A stretch of DNA of 64,000 nt from positions 115,151,307-115,215,306 of the forward strand of contig NC_089822.1 in assembly GCF_035046505.1 (NCBI RefSeq). Direction: 5' to 3'. Below, one piece after another: positions 33,865-45,415 of this stretch. The notes beneath the pieces were generated by a model, which ran no database searches, was not told the DNA's origin, and was given only the letters and a program-made list of their open reading frames with translations. The stretch comes from Tiliqua scincoides (lineage: Eukaryota; Chordata; Lepidosauria; Squamata; Scincidae). Numbering within the stretch: position 1 is the first letter of the stretch; each line of letters starts with the position of its first letter. Made by a program: the position numbers and the translations under genes.

Positions 33865-34545
33865 GTAGACATACATCTTTCAAAATCACTGTTCTATTCT
33901 GCTCAAGTTCTTTACATTCATTAGGCCCTGTTACATCACAGGGTCTAGCATACGATACCTTCCGGTTCTGGAGCCAAAAGATGCTGTTTCCCCCCTGCTG
34001 AGGCTTGGCAGGAAGACTCAGGATCCACGTCACCCCCAAGGAGGGTTGCCAATGACCCACAACCCCCTTCTCCCTGAGGGAAGTATATCAGTAAGGTAGT
34101 TCAGCTGGATGGGTTCTGCCCTGGTGTTGGTGGGCACCCTCTCCTGGAGGTTGTAGGGGGCTGCTGGATCTAGCCTCTGCCCCATAGGAAGTTGGCCCTC
34201 CCTCAGCCCTGAAGGGCTCCTTGGCCCTTCTCTCCACCCATCACTCTCAGGCCCAGACTCCCGAGATCTCTGCCTTGCATCTTGTTCCCTGGGAAGGAGC
34301 CCAGGGGAGAGCCTTCTCTCCTGTGGACTGTCTGGCTCCTTATGAGCCTGCCAGCAAGCCTGTCAGGCTCTGCCCTTCCTGCTCTGCTCCCTGCCTGAGT
34401 TCTCACAGGATCTTGACCCTGGAGGAGGCGGCAGACAAGCCATAAAGGTATTCTGGCTGTGTTTGCAGGTTGCTTCTGTAGCCATGACCACAGACTCATC
34501 CTGCATTGTCCTGTCCCCTTCCTCTCAGGTAAGTGGGGGATGGGA
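33865..34545. other. No gene recognised
   Basis: It contains a GC-rich part (34110-34540) with a possible donor site ctctcaggtaagtg at 34523-34536 but no conserved frame. It could be the 5' portion of the R4-type LINE that follows. Confidence 0.4.
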
Positions 34546-34549
34546 GGGG

Positions 34550-35320
34550 GGCTCCCTAAAATTTTGTAAAGACATATGGGAAAGCCCAATGGAACATGAT
34601 AAAAATGCCTCATGGATTAAAGATGTTTGTAAAGAATTGAAAGAAAACATATGAACTGTGATAACAACTGACATGATTACAAAGCAAGTAAAGAATGTGA
34701 AAAACTAGAGTTCACCTGTGCCAGATGAATTGAATGGATTCTGAATGGTTAAAGCATCTAATAAGTTTCCACCAACACTTAGTAATGCATTTCAACAACG
34801 TTCTTCAGAAGTCCGTCACTGAAGACTGGATAACATCAGGTCGCACATTTTTAATAATAAATTATCAAGAAAAAGGCAATGAACGTAACAACTATGGGCC
34901 AGTCACACGCCTCCCAACAACATTCAAACTACTTATAGGAATAACTGCAAGATCGATATATGAGTATTTATTGGAAAACAACTTGTACCCAACTGAACAG
35001 AAGGGGAACTTCAAAAAGTCAAGAGGCACAAAAGATCAGCTGCTAATTGACAAAATGGTGCTCAAAAATTCAGAAGACAAAGAACAAATCTAAATGTGGC
35101 ATGGATAGATTTAAAAAAGGTGTTTGATTTGTTGCCACCTAGCTGGATCAATAAGTGCTTAAAATGTTTGGAATTAGCAAGAACATCCAGTAGTTCCTCA
35201 AAGAAAACATGAAAAAAAGGAAAACTATGTTAATGGCCTATGGTGAGGAAACTGGGGAAGTTAGTATCAAAAGAAGCATATTTCAGGGGATTATTGTCAC
35301 TCTTGCTGTATAACATCTCT
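34550..35320 (+). mobile_element. R4/Dong-type LINE fragment (reverse transcriptase)
   Basis: Translation gives in order DWITSGRTFLI, KGNERNNYGPVTRLPTTFKL, EQKGNFKKSRGTKDQLLIDK, MAWIDLKKVFDLLPPSWINK and VSIKRSIFQGI. This is the site-specific R4/Dong RT pattern (KGN...NYRPITCLP, QKGCRKGSRGTKDQLLID, MAWIDYKKAYDMVPHSWI, KRGIFQGDSLSPLLF). The frame is broken after EDKEQI and again after FQGI, and the catalytic YADD region is missing. Confidence 0.85.
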
Positions 35321-35385
35321 TTAACTTCCCAAGCAGGGAGGATTTGGTCTGTTTAAAAAAAAAAATTTCCCCAAACATCCCAAAG

Positions 35386-35612
35386 GCTGCAATCCTATCC
35401 ACACTTACCCAGGACTAAGCCCCACTGAATACACTGTTTAAAGTATATACGCAGTAACCTCTTAAAAGTACAGTAACATTTCCCCAAATGCAGTCACATA
35501 CTGTGGTAGCATCAAGTATTGTATATTAAAAATAAAATAGACATTAAACTGAATGGGAACCTGAAATTGGCTTGTGACCCACCTAGTGGGTCCTGACCCA
35601 CCATTTGAGAAA
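35386..35612 (-). mobile_element. Short hAT-type element, truncated
   Basis: It matches the 19704 family in reverse complement: ggctgcaatcctatccac, aacatttccccaaatgcag, cacctagtgggtcctgacc and accatttgagaaatac. The left third is missing. Confidence 0.7.
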
Positions 35613-35831
35613 TACTACCCTAGAGCAGCAATTTTCAACCAGTGTGAGCCCAATTCTGGGCTTGGTGCGCCACCTCACTGCCAGCGTGCACTGTCACAAA
35701 TGAGCTGCAAGGCACGTTTGTGGGCCCTACTGCTGGGCAAGTGCCAGTAGTAGCCCAGTGCTGGCTGGTGCCAGGCTACTGCTGGCTGGGTATCCAACCT
35801 CCACCGCTTGGTGGTTGTGCAGACCACTGAG

Positions 35832-36305
35832 CAGTGGTGTCACTAGGGGGTGCGGGTCGCACTGGGTGACACGCACTGGGGAGGTGACGTGCACCGGGGG
35901 GGGGGTGACATGCTAAAATTGCGGTGGTTAGGTGTAACCCCAGCATAACCCCATTTGGCAAAAAAAATTTTATGCCCCCCCCCCTTAGAAATGCACTTCT
36001 GGTTTTCGCAAAAACTGGAAGTGCATTTCTAAGACCTCAGATAGAACTTCTGAGGGTCAGGGAGGCAGCACACAGCCTTCTCGATCCTTAGAAGGCTTGC
36101 CAGAGGCCTTACAAACACGCTTCTGGTTTTCACAAAAATAGGAAGTGCATTTCTAATGGGGTGTGAAAAATTTGCGTAATGAGTTGCAAAGCTCAGGAAG
36201 GCTGCAAATGACTTTCCTGATTCTCAGAAAGGCACCCCCTGATGCCCCCCCCAGGCGTGGAACCTGGGACAATTGCCTCCCTGCCCCCCCTTAGCAATGC
36301 TACTG
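35832..36305. mobile_element. Short relative of the composite family with a different interior
   Basis: It starts CAGTGGTGTCACTAGGGGG and ends CCTTAGCAATGCTACTG, as in the composite elements, but the interior is unrelated to theirs. It carries two hairpins built from agaaatgcacttctggttt and its mirror (first at 35985-36032). No coding frame. Confidence 0.7.
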
Positions 36306-36324
36306 CCAGGACATTGAAAGCATC

Positions 36325-37195
36325 CAATGAAATTGATTCACGGGAGATCTAGAACAGTCAGAAGGAGCTACTTCTTCACACAGTGCACGATTAGACTGTG
36401 TTTTGCCACAAGATGTCATGGTGCCACAAGATTGTGTAATGGAAGATCAGAAGATCATCAGGTGGATGGTGTGGTGTTGACAGCGATTCTATGTTTTGAC
36501 AGCTGGTTGACGGCTCTGGGAAGGGAAGGGTGGCTCCACAGCTGTAATCAATCAAGGCCAATGGGACTCTGATGGACACCTGAGCTTCATTTGACCTTGA
36601 TGGGACTTTGAATGGACATGGACTGAAGAGATGGCTCAGCTGAGCCTAATTTGGACTTAACAAGAGGCTAGCAAGGTAGTTCACAGCTGAGCTGCATTTT
36701 GGATGATGAGACATTCAAAGGATAAAAGGCAGCTTCAGAAGGACCAAAGGGTACCCTGACCCAGAGGGAGAGGCTACCTGATCCAGAGGAGACCTGACTG
36801 GAGTTTGACCTTGGACTGGACCCTGACTTTTGCCTGCTGCACTTGTGAGTTTAACAAGGGAAGCTAATTAGCCTTAAGTGGGCACAAGGCCCAGTGGATT
36901 AGGATTTGGCAGAACAGATTGTTGCCACAATTGCCACAAGACGTGATATTGGCCACTAGCTTGCATAGCTTTTAAAGGGGATTGGGCAAATTCATGAAGG
37001 ACAGAGCTAGCAAGGATTATTAGTCATGATGGTTTTGTGCTACTTTCAGCTTCAGTGCCAGTATGCCTGTGAATACCAGTTTCAGGGAGTAATGGTGGGA
37101 AAGATGTGGCTGATGGGACCACTGTAGGAAACAGGATGCTGGATTAGAGGGGGCTTCACTGGATCCAGCAGGGCTTTTCTTACATTCTTATGATC
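36325..37195 (+). mobile_element. CR1 LINE 3' end, split by an LTR insertion
   Basis: Left part: ggagctacttcttcacaca, cacgattagactgtg and ttgccacaagatgtc. Right part from 36917: ttgccacaagacgtgat, ggattgggcaaattcatg, caggatgctggattag and gatccagcagggctttt/cttac-attcttatg. It reads as one CR1 C-terminal and 3' region once the LTR is set aside. Confidence 0.8.
36435..36916 (+). mobile_element. Solo LTR of an old retrovirus-like element
   Basis: A 482-bp unit beginning TGTAATGGAAGATCAG and ending TTTGGCAGAACA, that is TG...CA. It is flanked by the exact 5-bp repeat gattg at 36430-36434 and 36917-36921. It contains a TATA-like gataaaaggcagc. It sits inside a CR1 3' end. No internal genes remain, so it is a fossil left by LTR recombination. 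Related LTR copies are at 38879 and 50014. Confidence 0.85.
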
Positions 37196-38878
37196 AACAT
37201 ACCATAGGAGTAATTTTTTTTAGTGTGCAAAATTATGATCTGTGCTGTTGACAAATCACACAACTAGTTCACTCCCAAGTGTATTTTGATGTCATTTTTA
37301 AAACAACTGCTCCCCATCCCTAAGCAGCAGAATCTTGCAAATTGATTTTTCATAGGAACTGCCACTTCCAGAGGCAAGTCTCTTCAGGGAATCCTGGAAA
37401 GGGACAGGACATACTGATACTTCATTCATTCATTAATAGTAAGGTACCTGTGGTGGAAAAGTCAAATGGCTCCACCTTTACACATACTTTATACACAAAG
37501 CAGGGCACAATTCATCAAGATGTTCTCCAGCAGAATCCTCATGGAAAGAAGCAGGAGTGATGCAATTTTTCATGTGAGGGACAGTTTTCCCATGGGGAAA
37601 CATTTAAACAAATGACCATGCCCCCCCCCCCATGAAAGTTAGGTGGTACAATTCCCATAGGAGCACTGCCTCAATGAAGCTGTTTGACATGGTCATTAGA
37701 GTAGAACCACCTATTACCTTGGCAAATAAATGTTTTTCAAATGTGTGTTCCCCAAATACGTGTTAATGACATCAAACTAATTTCCTCCAGCCTGGCCTCT
37801 CTCTCCCCAACTGGGCTTATTTCCAGTCTCTGATGGGGGGGGGGGGATAGAGGGGAGGCAGGAGAAAGATAAAACATCACACTCTTTTTTTTTTTTTTTT
37901 TGGCAAATACCCTCCCAGTCCCACATTTGCCTTATGTATGTTTATGCACTTCCTGCTCTTAGTTATGGCCTGGAAACTTGGTTAGTAATTTTCCAAACAC
38001 TGAGCAGTTGTGTATTGTAAACAATGGGTTGAGAGCATTTAGAGGAATCAAAAATTGTAGATAGCCAGGTCAGTTTAGTAGAAAAAATTTAGAAGCCCCA
38101 TTAGAGTAATATCTTTATTAGATCAACTGAAAAATCAGCAAGCCTGCTCCCTACTTTGTTGCTCCTAGATCATAACAGGATAGGAGACCCATAGGTTGGT
38201 TTCAGAATGCCCTCTCTCTGCCCTCTCCTTGGAGGCACCAGTTGAATTGGCTATTCTGACCTTCACTGAGCACCTGGAATCCCCATTAAAATCATTTCCT
38301 CATTTTTCACCCATTTAATCTCCAGTTCATCTCACTCAGTGGGTCCAGGCTGCCTGGAAGGGTTACCCAACTTCCCCCACAATTGTGAGAGCAGCCTGGA
38401 AAATGCTGCTTAGTAAAGCACAGTCCCCTCCATGGTAACTCCATTCTCAGGCGACTCTGTGGTTTTGGAAGCATTGCCAAACTATGCAGGGAAGAGTAGG
38501 ACACATGGTTGGCTAACAGAGAACAAAGAACAAGAAGTTGGGGAGGGGGTTGTTACTGCATCCAGTCAGTGCCAGATGTGGTGATGGTTACTGGCAAAGA
38601 TGGGTTTTAAAAAGCATTACGCACAATCATGGAGTATAGGACTGTAGCACTATCAAAGGCTATCTGCTAAGACCAGCTGGGTTCAGAGGCAGTTTTGTTG
38701 CTAACTTTTAGATATTACAGCTGCATCCTCTTCATCTGTTGTTTTCTCATTCTGAGCCTGTGGCAAATTCCTCTGTAAAGTAAGGAAATGCTGTACATTT
38801 AAAGTAACTAAAATGTGCTGTACATCTATGTCAAGATGACACAGGTCCTGCCCACAGGCTTACAATATGTAATGGAAG
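37196..38878. other. No gene recognised
   Basis: Contains a poly-C run (37620-37631), a poly-G run (37836-37848) and a poly-T run (37886-37901). Frames are short and unfamiliar. Confidence 0.45.
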
Positions 38879-39480
38879 ATCAGAAGATCATCAAGTGGAT
38901 GGTGTGGTGTTGACAGCGATTCCATGTTTTGACAGCTGTTTGACAGCTCTGGTAAGGGCAGGGCTGGCTCTACAGCTGTAATCAATCAAGGCCAATGGAG
39001 ACTCTTATGGACACCTGAGCTTCATTTGACCTTGATGGGACTTTGAATGGACATGGACTGAAGAGATGGCTCAGCTGAGCCTAATTTGGATTTAACAAGG
39101 TAGCTCACAGCTGAGCTGCATTTTGGATTATGAGATATCCAAAGATAAAAGGCAGCTTCAGCAGGACCAAAGGCTACCCTGACCCAGAGGGAGATGCTAC
39201 CTGACCCAGAGGAGACCTGACCTGGCCTTTGACCTTGGACTGTGACCCAGCATATTGACTTTGGACTGTGAGTTGGCAATCTGCATTTATTGGACTGTGA
39301 CCTGACTCTGACCTGAAGCTTCTGAAGGCAACCAGAGCTGTACAGCATGTGGCCTTTATGAGCCTCAATATGGCCTCTGGCCTCTGGAAGGGTTTTGGTT
39401 TCAGCCAAAACTGTGTGTGGCCTCTTTGGGCCTCAGAATGGCTCCGGGTGGAACCAGAGCCCCAGTGCAGAGCAAATGCA
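38879..39480 (+). mobile_element. LTR-like fossil, same family as 36435
   Basis: It starts TGTAATGGAAGATCAGAAG and runs parallel to the LTR at 36435 through caatcaaggccaatgg, atggacatggactgaag, agctcacagctgagctg and gataaaaggcagcttcagc. It then diverges, with a different right part. The right end is uncertain. No internal region recognised. Confidence 0.7.
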
Positions 39481-39484
39481 GGCA

Positions 39485-40090
39485 AATATATTGAGCCCTA
39501 CGGAAAGCAAAGCTAAGGGCGCCATCTAGCCCTTGACTTGTAACCATAAGACACGTTTGCACCTCCTCAGGAGTCGGCTACACTGGTGTGCTGAGGCGTG
39601 CTGGCCTGTGGAGGGTGGAACAAGCCTCCATGCCTACAGAGGCACCAAGGCTTGCGTTAGCCTGGCTGGGCGGATGCAAGGCTCTGAGGTAGGCAGGGAG
39701 AGGGCAGGAAGGAGGCAGGAGGGAGGTGTTCCTGGGCAGGGGAGGGTGGGTGGTGGGCAGCCCCAGGGTTGGGCGGGCGGGGAGCGGGATTTGGGGCAGT
39801 TATGCTGGATCCCAACCCCCGTTCTCTGGGAGATCAGAGCGACTTGAAGGGGTGGCGCTAGTCTGAGGAGACCCATAGGGGCAAGGACACCTTGCCCAGA
39901 GGTAAGGGGAAAAGTTTCTTTTGGCCCCTATCCTGTGCTGAATACAGTGCAAGCCTCCGACTTACCTGTTGTTGTGCAGGGTAGAACTTCGCCCTTAGTA
40001 ACACGTTCGCGTTTACTCATGAGTAAGCAAACGTGCCTTGGCCCATGGTCAGGTCAAGCAAAGGGGAAAGCAAGGCCACCAGAATGGTGT
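39485..40090 (-). mobile_element. Fragment of the composite hAT-like family with nested GC-rich repeat
   Basis: The left piece is tattgagccctacggaaag (39489-39525). The right piece is cgcgtttactcatgagtaag, then gtcaggtcaagcaaag and ggccaccagaatgg (39998-40087). These are adjacent in the 15.8-kb copy; here the GC-rich repeat separates them. Confidence 0.7.
39535..39985 (+). repeat. GC-rich interspersed repeat, copy 3
   Basis: Shares gcagttatgctggatccc, gtggcgctagtctgagg, aggggaaaagtttc and atacagtgcaagcctcc with copies 1 and 2. It is inserted in a composite-family fragment, so it was mobile after that family. Confidence 0.75.
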
Positions 40091-40149
40091 TTGAAGTCAA
40101 ACATGGCTAGCATTAGCATCAACACACATATAACTCAGCACTATAGTTA

Positions 40150-41329
40150 GTGCTGAAAAGAGAAGAGGGAAGTTCATGTGGAAAAGCAGGGGAAGAAGGA
40201 AGTTGACGAGGAAAGTTGTCTTCACCAGGCTGCTGTGATTGCCACACTTGATCTTTCACTGGCATTGGTATGAACTTTATGCTTCCCTTACTCCAATCTC
40301 AAACCTGTGACAGCTGGTAGTCCATGTGGTTGTGAGCTTTCTTTGGTGGCACACATTTTCCTGTTTTCAGGTAGCTTGACACTGAAATAATTTGTGCCAA
40401 TCTGTCACTGCTTTCCCTGGACTGCTTACTGAGCCTCATTCAACATTTTGCAGCACCCCCCTCTCCCAACCCGAAGCTTTCTTTTCCCTCTCACTACTGT
40501 AATGGCGACACCTGTGGCTTGTGGGGCTGACCCAAGCTGACTGGATTCCCTTCCTCCAGGTACTCTATTTGAGCCTCTGGTGCAAGCTGAAGGAAAAGAG
40601 CCAAAGGGCTCTTTGCCCAGGGGCTCCTGTTCTAGTGAACCAGAGAGCCACTCTCAGCAGCAGACATTAGTAGCTGACCTGTGTTGAGCAGAGCAGCAGC
40701 AACATCTCCTCCCCTCCTATGTGATCATCTGCTGGAGATTAAGAGTAACACTGTAGATGCCTGTAAGAGACACATGTTATCTATAGCAACCTGATTGAAG
40801 AACCACTGTGGGCACAGCTGGAATTTCTACTGTTCATCTCCACCGATTGCCCTGTTCTGCCCTGGAACTTTTTCTACCAAAAAAGGGGTCTACATTACCA
40901 AAGGGGTAATACAAAAGGGGGTAAATCCCTTATCTGCTCCTTTGGGGAATGACATGGTTTGGTGCCCCCCCCCCTTGTCTTTTACCCTAAGTCCTGATGC
41001 AGGAGTGAGGGAAGAGTAGGGAGGCTCATGCCCTTGTGAGGGAAGGGTGAGGGATCCTATGTGAAGCTGCCCCCTGAGAGAGAGGGGAGCTGGAAGGAGG
41101 GTGAGGTTGCACCTCTGTGAGGGAAGGTTCAGTGTTCTGTTATCAGAACTGGACATAGGTGAGGTGGTTTGGGAGTGGGCTGTTGGACTTTGCAGACCAG
41201 GGTCTGTCCTTGCCCCCCCCCCATTCCTCTAGCTTTTAATTTTAATTGTAGATGTGGAAATTTCAATGCTAAATTTAATTTGAGCAGGCGCATTATTATA
41301 GTGATTTATAGGGTTAGCTTTGCCGGTAA
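40150..41329. other. No gene recognised; right part may be L2 5' leader
   Basis: No conserved frame before 41400. The GC-rich, gaggg-containing part at 40990-41150 may be the 5' untranslated region of the following L2. Confidence 0.4.
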
Positions 41330-42785
41330 GGGATGTGTTTATCTTCAGAGAGGAGCTTAGGGGAGGGGAATAGTGCCACCATCAACAGAGTGACAGGCCA
41401 TGGAAGATATGGTGGGGGAGGGCGGGCTGGCCCCCCCCACCAGGGGGAGGAGGGCCCACCATAGACAGATTGTCCCTCTCTCCAGCCTTCCCTCCAGCTC
41501 TCTGACAACTGGGGGCCTTGGTAGTAGTGCCCTGGGTCTGAAACGACTGCTCTTGAATGCCAGATCAGTTAATAATAAAACCTGTCTCATCCAGGATTTA
41601 ATCCTGGGTGAGAATGCTGATCTGGCTTGTATTATGGAGACCTGGTTGGATGAAGCTGGAGGAGTGAGTCTTTCCCAGCTTTGTCCTCCAGGTTTTCAGG
41701 TAGTGCAGCAGCCACGACTGCAGGGACAAGGAGGGGGGTTGCAATAGTCTATCGGGATTCCATCTCCCTTGCCAGGAGCCCTGTCCAGCAATTCACTGAG
41801 TTTGAGTGTTTGTATGTCTTGTTGGAAGGGCGAGATAGGATTGGGATTCTGTTGGTGTACCGTCCACCTTGCTGCCCAACAGTCTCCCTGCCTGAGCTGA
41901 CTGGGTTGATCTCAGACATTGCATTGGAAGCCCCCCGCCTATTCGTACTGGGGGACTTCAGTGTGCATGCCGAGGCCCCAGAGGTAGGTGCAGTTCAGGA
42001 TTTCATGGCCGCCATGGCAACCATGGGCCTGTCACAGAAGATCTCAACCCCAACCCACAAGGCTGGACACATGTTAGACCTGGTGTTTTTGTCTGGACAA
42101 AGGGATGGTGATCTGGATGTGGAAGAGATTAAGATCACTCCTTTGTCACGGATAGATCACTTCTTGGTAAGTTTTAAACTTGTTACGGCCTCCTGTCTCC
42201 ACAGAGGCAGGCGACCTTATTGTATGCTCTGCCCCTGAAGACTAATGAATCCGAATGGTTTCCTGAGCACTTTGGGTGATTTTCCTGCTGCTAAGGCCAA
42301 TCACTCATCTGAGGCTCTGGTTGACCTCTGGAATAGAGAGTTGGCCAGGGCTGTGGATGAGATTGCTCCTAAGTGGCATCTGCCAGGTAGCAGAGTCAGT
42401 GCAGCTCCTTGGTTTACCAAGGAACTGCGGATGATGAAGTGGCAAGGTAGACGTCTTGAGCAATGGTGGAGAAAGACTCGTGATAAGTCCAACTGAATCC
42501 AGGCTAGGGCCCATTATAGGGCCTACTCTGTGGTGATGATGACCACCATTGCATCCGCACAGAGCCAACCAGCGGAACCATTCCATGCTGTACAGTCTTC
42601 TCCATCAGACCACAACAATTAATCAGGAGGAAAACACAGAAGTCAACTGTGACATGTTCTTCAGGCACGTTGCAGATAAAATCACTCAGATTTGCCACAA
42701 CTTGGACTCCGTGTTGACAATGTCTAGTGAGGTCTCTGTGGCATCTCTGTTTTGCCAGATTCCCAGTCCAAGTTTCACTTAAAGA
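41330..42785 (+). mobile_element. L2 LINE, endonuclease half
   Basis: Three frames together show the L2 endonuclease domain: LLLNARSVNNKTCLIQDLIL, METWLDE, LCPPGFQVVQQPR, GGVAIVYRDSI, LLVYRPPC, LFVLGDFSVHAE, HMLDLVF and IKITPLSRIDHFLV. After this comes the linker to the reverse transcriptase (APWFTKELRMMKWQGRRLEQ). At least two frameshifts and a stop interrupt it. The reverse transcriptase part is absent. Endonucleases of this kind nick the target DNA to start insertion. Confidence 0.88.
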
Positions 42786-43235
42786 ATTATGCCCACTTTA
42801 AGCTAATTAGCTCCCCTTCTTTCCCTAACAATGGCCCTATTTCTGCCCTGCAGCACTGCTGGACCACCCTGCAAATCTCTACCAGGTATGAATACCCGTC
42901 AAATGCTGCTGCTGTTGTGATGGTGCTCCGGAGGGAGTGGGCCGTAAGCCCCATTGGAGGTACCTCCCGCCAGGCCTTGTAAGTGAGTTGGATGCAGGCT
43001 CCAAGCCAGCATGCTAGAGAGCTGGCAGATGCCTTGTGGCCCAGGTTAGAGCCCTTGTACATCACGAACAGGGCCTCGAATTTTCTAGTTCGCGACTGGA
43101 ACCAGCCTCACCAGTTAACGGGTCCCCCCCACGCCCTGCCAGTCAGCTAGCCAGCCCCATCAGAGCCAGGAGAACAGCCCAGCAGGTGCCACCACCCACC
43201 GCAATGGTGGGTGAGTGCGTGGAGGGCTGCCCAAC
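42786..43235. other. No gene recognised
   Basis: GC-rich stretch without conserved frame, between the L2 and the composite element. Confidence 0.4.
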
Positions 43236-43377
43236 CCACTTTTTAGAATGACAATCTGTCCAGGACCCATTGGAAGTGATGCCATGGCCAGAAATGAAAT
43301 CAAGCAAATTAAAATAAATAATTAAAAATAATTAAATCAAAATAAAATAATAAGGGGGAGCCAGTCATGTTCCACCA

Positions 43378-43520
43378 AGTGAATCTACTCTGAAATAAGT
43401 CCTATTGTGGTCAATGGGACTTACTCTCAGGAAAGTGTGGGTAGGATTGCAGCCTGTGAGCCCAATCCTATGCATGTCTACTCTGAAGTAAATCCCATAG
43501 TGGTCAATGGAGCTTACTCT
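43378..43520. repeat. Two palindromic CAATCCTA-family units in tandem
   Basis: The first unit ends gtgggtaggattgcagcc; the second starts gagcccaatcctatgcatg. Both centre on tctgaaataagtcc and tctgaagtaaatccc with the mirrored ggtcaatgg. They interrupt the composite element. Confidence 0.7.
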
Positions 43521-43879
43521 GTAGTCTGCCTGCAATAACAACGCCCCAAAAAGAATCAGTGAGATTTGCAGCCCTCCCCAGTGCCCAGTTTAAAGTTCTT
43601 CTGTTTCAAGCTATCAAGATAAAGACCCACCTGGCTTTGCAAGTGCAAAACAGAAAACTTTCCCCTTACCATTCAAGTCTCTTATTTGTTCTTTTTAGGG
43701 GGTGGGAGGCTGCCTTGTAGAGCAACTCCATCAGATCAGGACGCTTCTGGTGTCCTCACATTCCCCTTTGCCTGGGCTGACCACCAGCCAAGGCACGTCT
43801 GCCTACTTGTGAGTAAATGTGACTGTGAGGCTGCTTTGCTTTCCATAAGGCTCCATAGACTGGGAGGGAGACAGCTGGG

Positions 43880-44468
43880 AGGGAGGAACCTGGAAAAGGT
43901 GCAAAAGAGAGCTACTAAGATGATTACTGGGCTGGGGCACCTTCCTTATGAGGAAAGGCTACGGCGTTTGGGCCTCTTCAGCCTAGAAAAGAGGCGCCTG
44001 AGGGGGGACATGACTGAGACATACAAAATTATGCAAAGGAAGGACAGAGTAGATAGAGAGGTGCTTTTTACACTCTCACATAACACCAGAACCAGGGGAC
44101 ATCCACTCAAATTGAGTGTTGGGCGGGTTAGGACAGATAAAAGAAAATATTTATTTACTCAGCATGTGGTTGGTCTGTGGAACTCCTTGCCACAGGATGT
44201 GGTGATGGTGTCTGGCCTGGATGCCTTTAAAAGGGGATTGGACAAGTTTCTGGAGGAAAAATCCATTATGGGTTACAAGCCATGATGTGTATGTACAACC
44301 TCCTGATTTTAGAAATAGGCTACGTCAGATGCAGGGGAGGGCACCAGGATGCAGGTCTCTTGTTATCTGGTGTGCTCCCTGGGGCATTTGGTGGGCCGCT
44401 GTGAGATACAGGAAGCTGGACTAGATGGGCCTATGGCCTGGTCCAGTGGGGCTGTTCTTATGTAACCT
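43880..44468 (+). mobile_element. CR1 LINE 3' end
   Basis: An open frame encodes the reverse transcriptase C-terminus: EKVQKRATKMITGL, LPYEERLRRLGLFSLEKRR, LRGDMTETYKI, RTRGHPLKLSVGR, VGLWNSLPQDVV and LDAFKRGLDKFLEE. The 3' untranslated end reads gctggactagatgggcc and gtggggctgttcttatg. It is 5'-truncated and inserted in the composite element. The frame is open for 199 codons, so this copy is not very old. Confidence 0.92.
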
Positions 44469-45012
44469 CCTTCTCTGGTGTTTTTGGGGGCTGCACTCAT
44501 TGGATGAGGACCATTCTGATGTCCTTGGAGCCTCTCAGTCTGCCTCCAGTAAGGCAAGTCTGCCTACTTGCAAGTAAACGCAACCACGTGGCTTCGTGGG
44601 CTCCGACTTGTAGCTGGGAGGGGGGAGATTCTTGGGTGTTTTTGGGGGGCTGCACTCATTGGATCGGGACCATTCTGGTGTTGTTGGATTCCTCTCAGCC
44701 TGCCCTTTCCGAAGGACTATGGCAAGTACACCTACTCGCGAGTAAACATGCAATATGGCTCACTTTCACTTTCCATAGGGCTCCATGCATTTTTTCCTTC
44801 CAGTTTTTTGGCCATAACTTTTGAACGAAAGGAGCGATTTCAATTCTGTTTTTTACACTGCAGTCTGCTGGCCATTCCGCATCCAACGGTATATGGCATG
44901 ACGTGGTAGCTCCTAACCCCGCGATGTTAGTGCGTCCTCCCCCAGGACTCGTCACCCCCCGCGCATCACCTGGTGCTCCCCCGCACTCCCTGCACCTCCT
45001 AGTGACACCAGT

Positions 45013-45279
45013 GGTCTTGAGATCCTTAAAGGAAAGGCACACTGTGAATATGATCAGTGGGATGCATGTACTCAAGCTGGCCATGGGTTTGGCATGGCAG
45101 GGGGTTGTACTTGCCTCTTTGCGGGTCCAGTTTAGCCAAAAGGCAGGATATATATTTTAAAAAATGAATTAATCTACATAAAGAATTAAAAGGGTGTTGT
45201 AGCATTTTGTTTATGTACTGGATTGCATTTTGTCCCTGCTGAGGAACTCTGTGCAGATCAAAGTTTCTCTCCTCAATTT
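45013..45279. other. Unassigned
   Basis: It ends in ggcaggatatatattttaaa, which looks like a LINE or SINE tail, but I cannot place it. Confidence 0.35.
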
Positions 45280-45415
45280 TCTCTTCACTGTAACCTTGTG
45301 AGATAGTTCAAATAAGTGTGACAGGCCAAGTCAACTTCATTACTGAATGATGGGGAGTTGAACTCAAATCTCCTTAATCCTAGTCCAACACAATTCATGA
45401 TAAAGTGTGGAATCA
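45280..45415 (-). repeat. MIR-like tRNA-derived SINE fragment
   Basis: The ordered words ctcttcactgtaaccttgtg, agatagttcaaataag, gagttgaactcaaatctcc and tcctagtccaacac match the common reptile SINE of MIR type (aaccctgtgaggtagg, gaactcaggtctcc, ctagtccaacactct). Confidence 0.65.

Larger units (their letters stand above)
43236..45012 (+). mobile_element. Composite hAT-like repeat, 5' end missing, three modules
   Basis: It begins in acccactttttagaatgac. It has an insertion of palindromic elements at 43378-43520, then gatttgcagccctcccc, a module near 43735, a CR1 insertion, two further modules at 44480-44600 and 44640-44790 (ggaccattctgatg/ggaccattctggtg; tacttgcaagtaaac/tactcgcgagtaaac), and the right end block to cctagtgacaccagtg. 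Three modules instead of two distinguish it. Confidence 0.75.

Noticed and set aside
34523-34536. Splice donor ctctcaggtaagtg as the end of an unknown exon
   Set aside because: The preceding frame shows no family resemblance and no matching acceptor or next exon was found.
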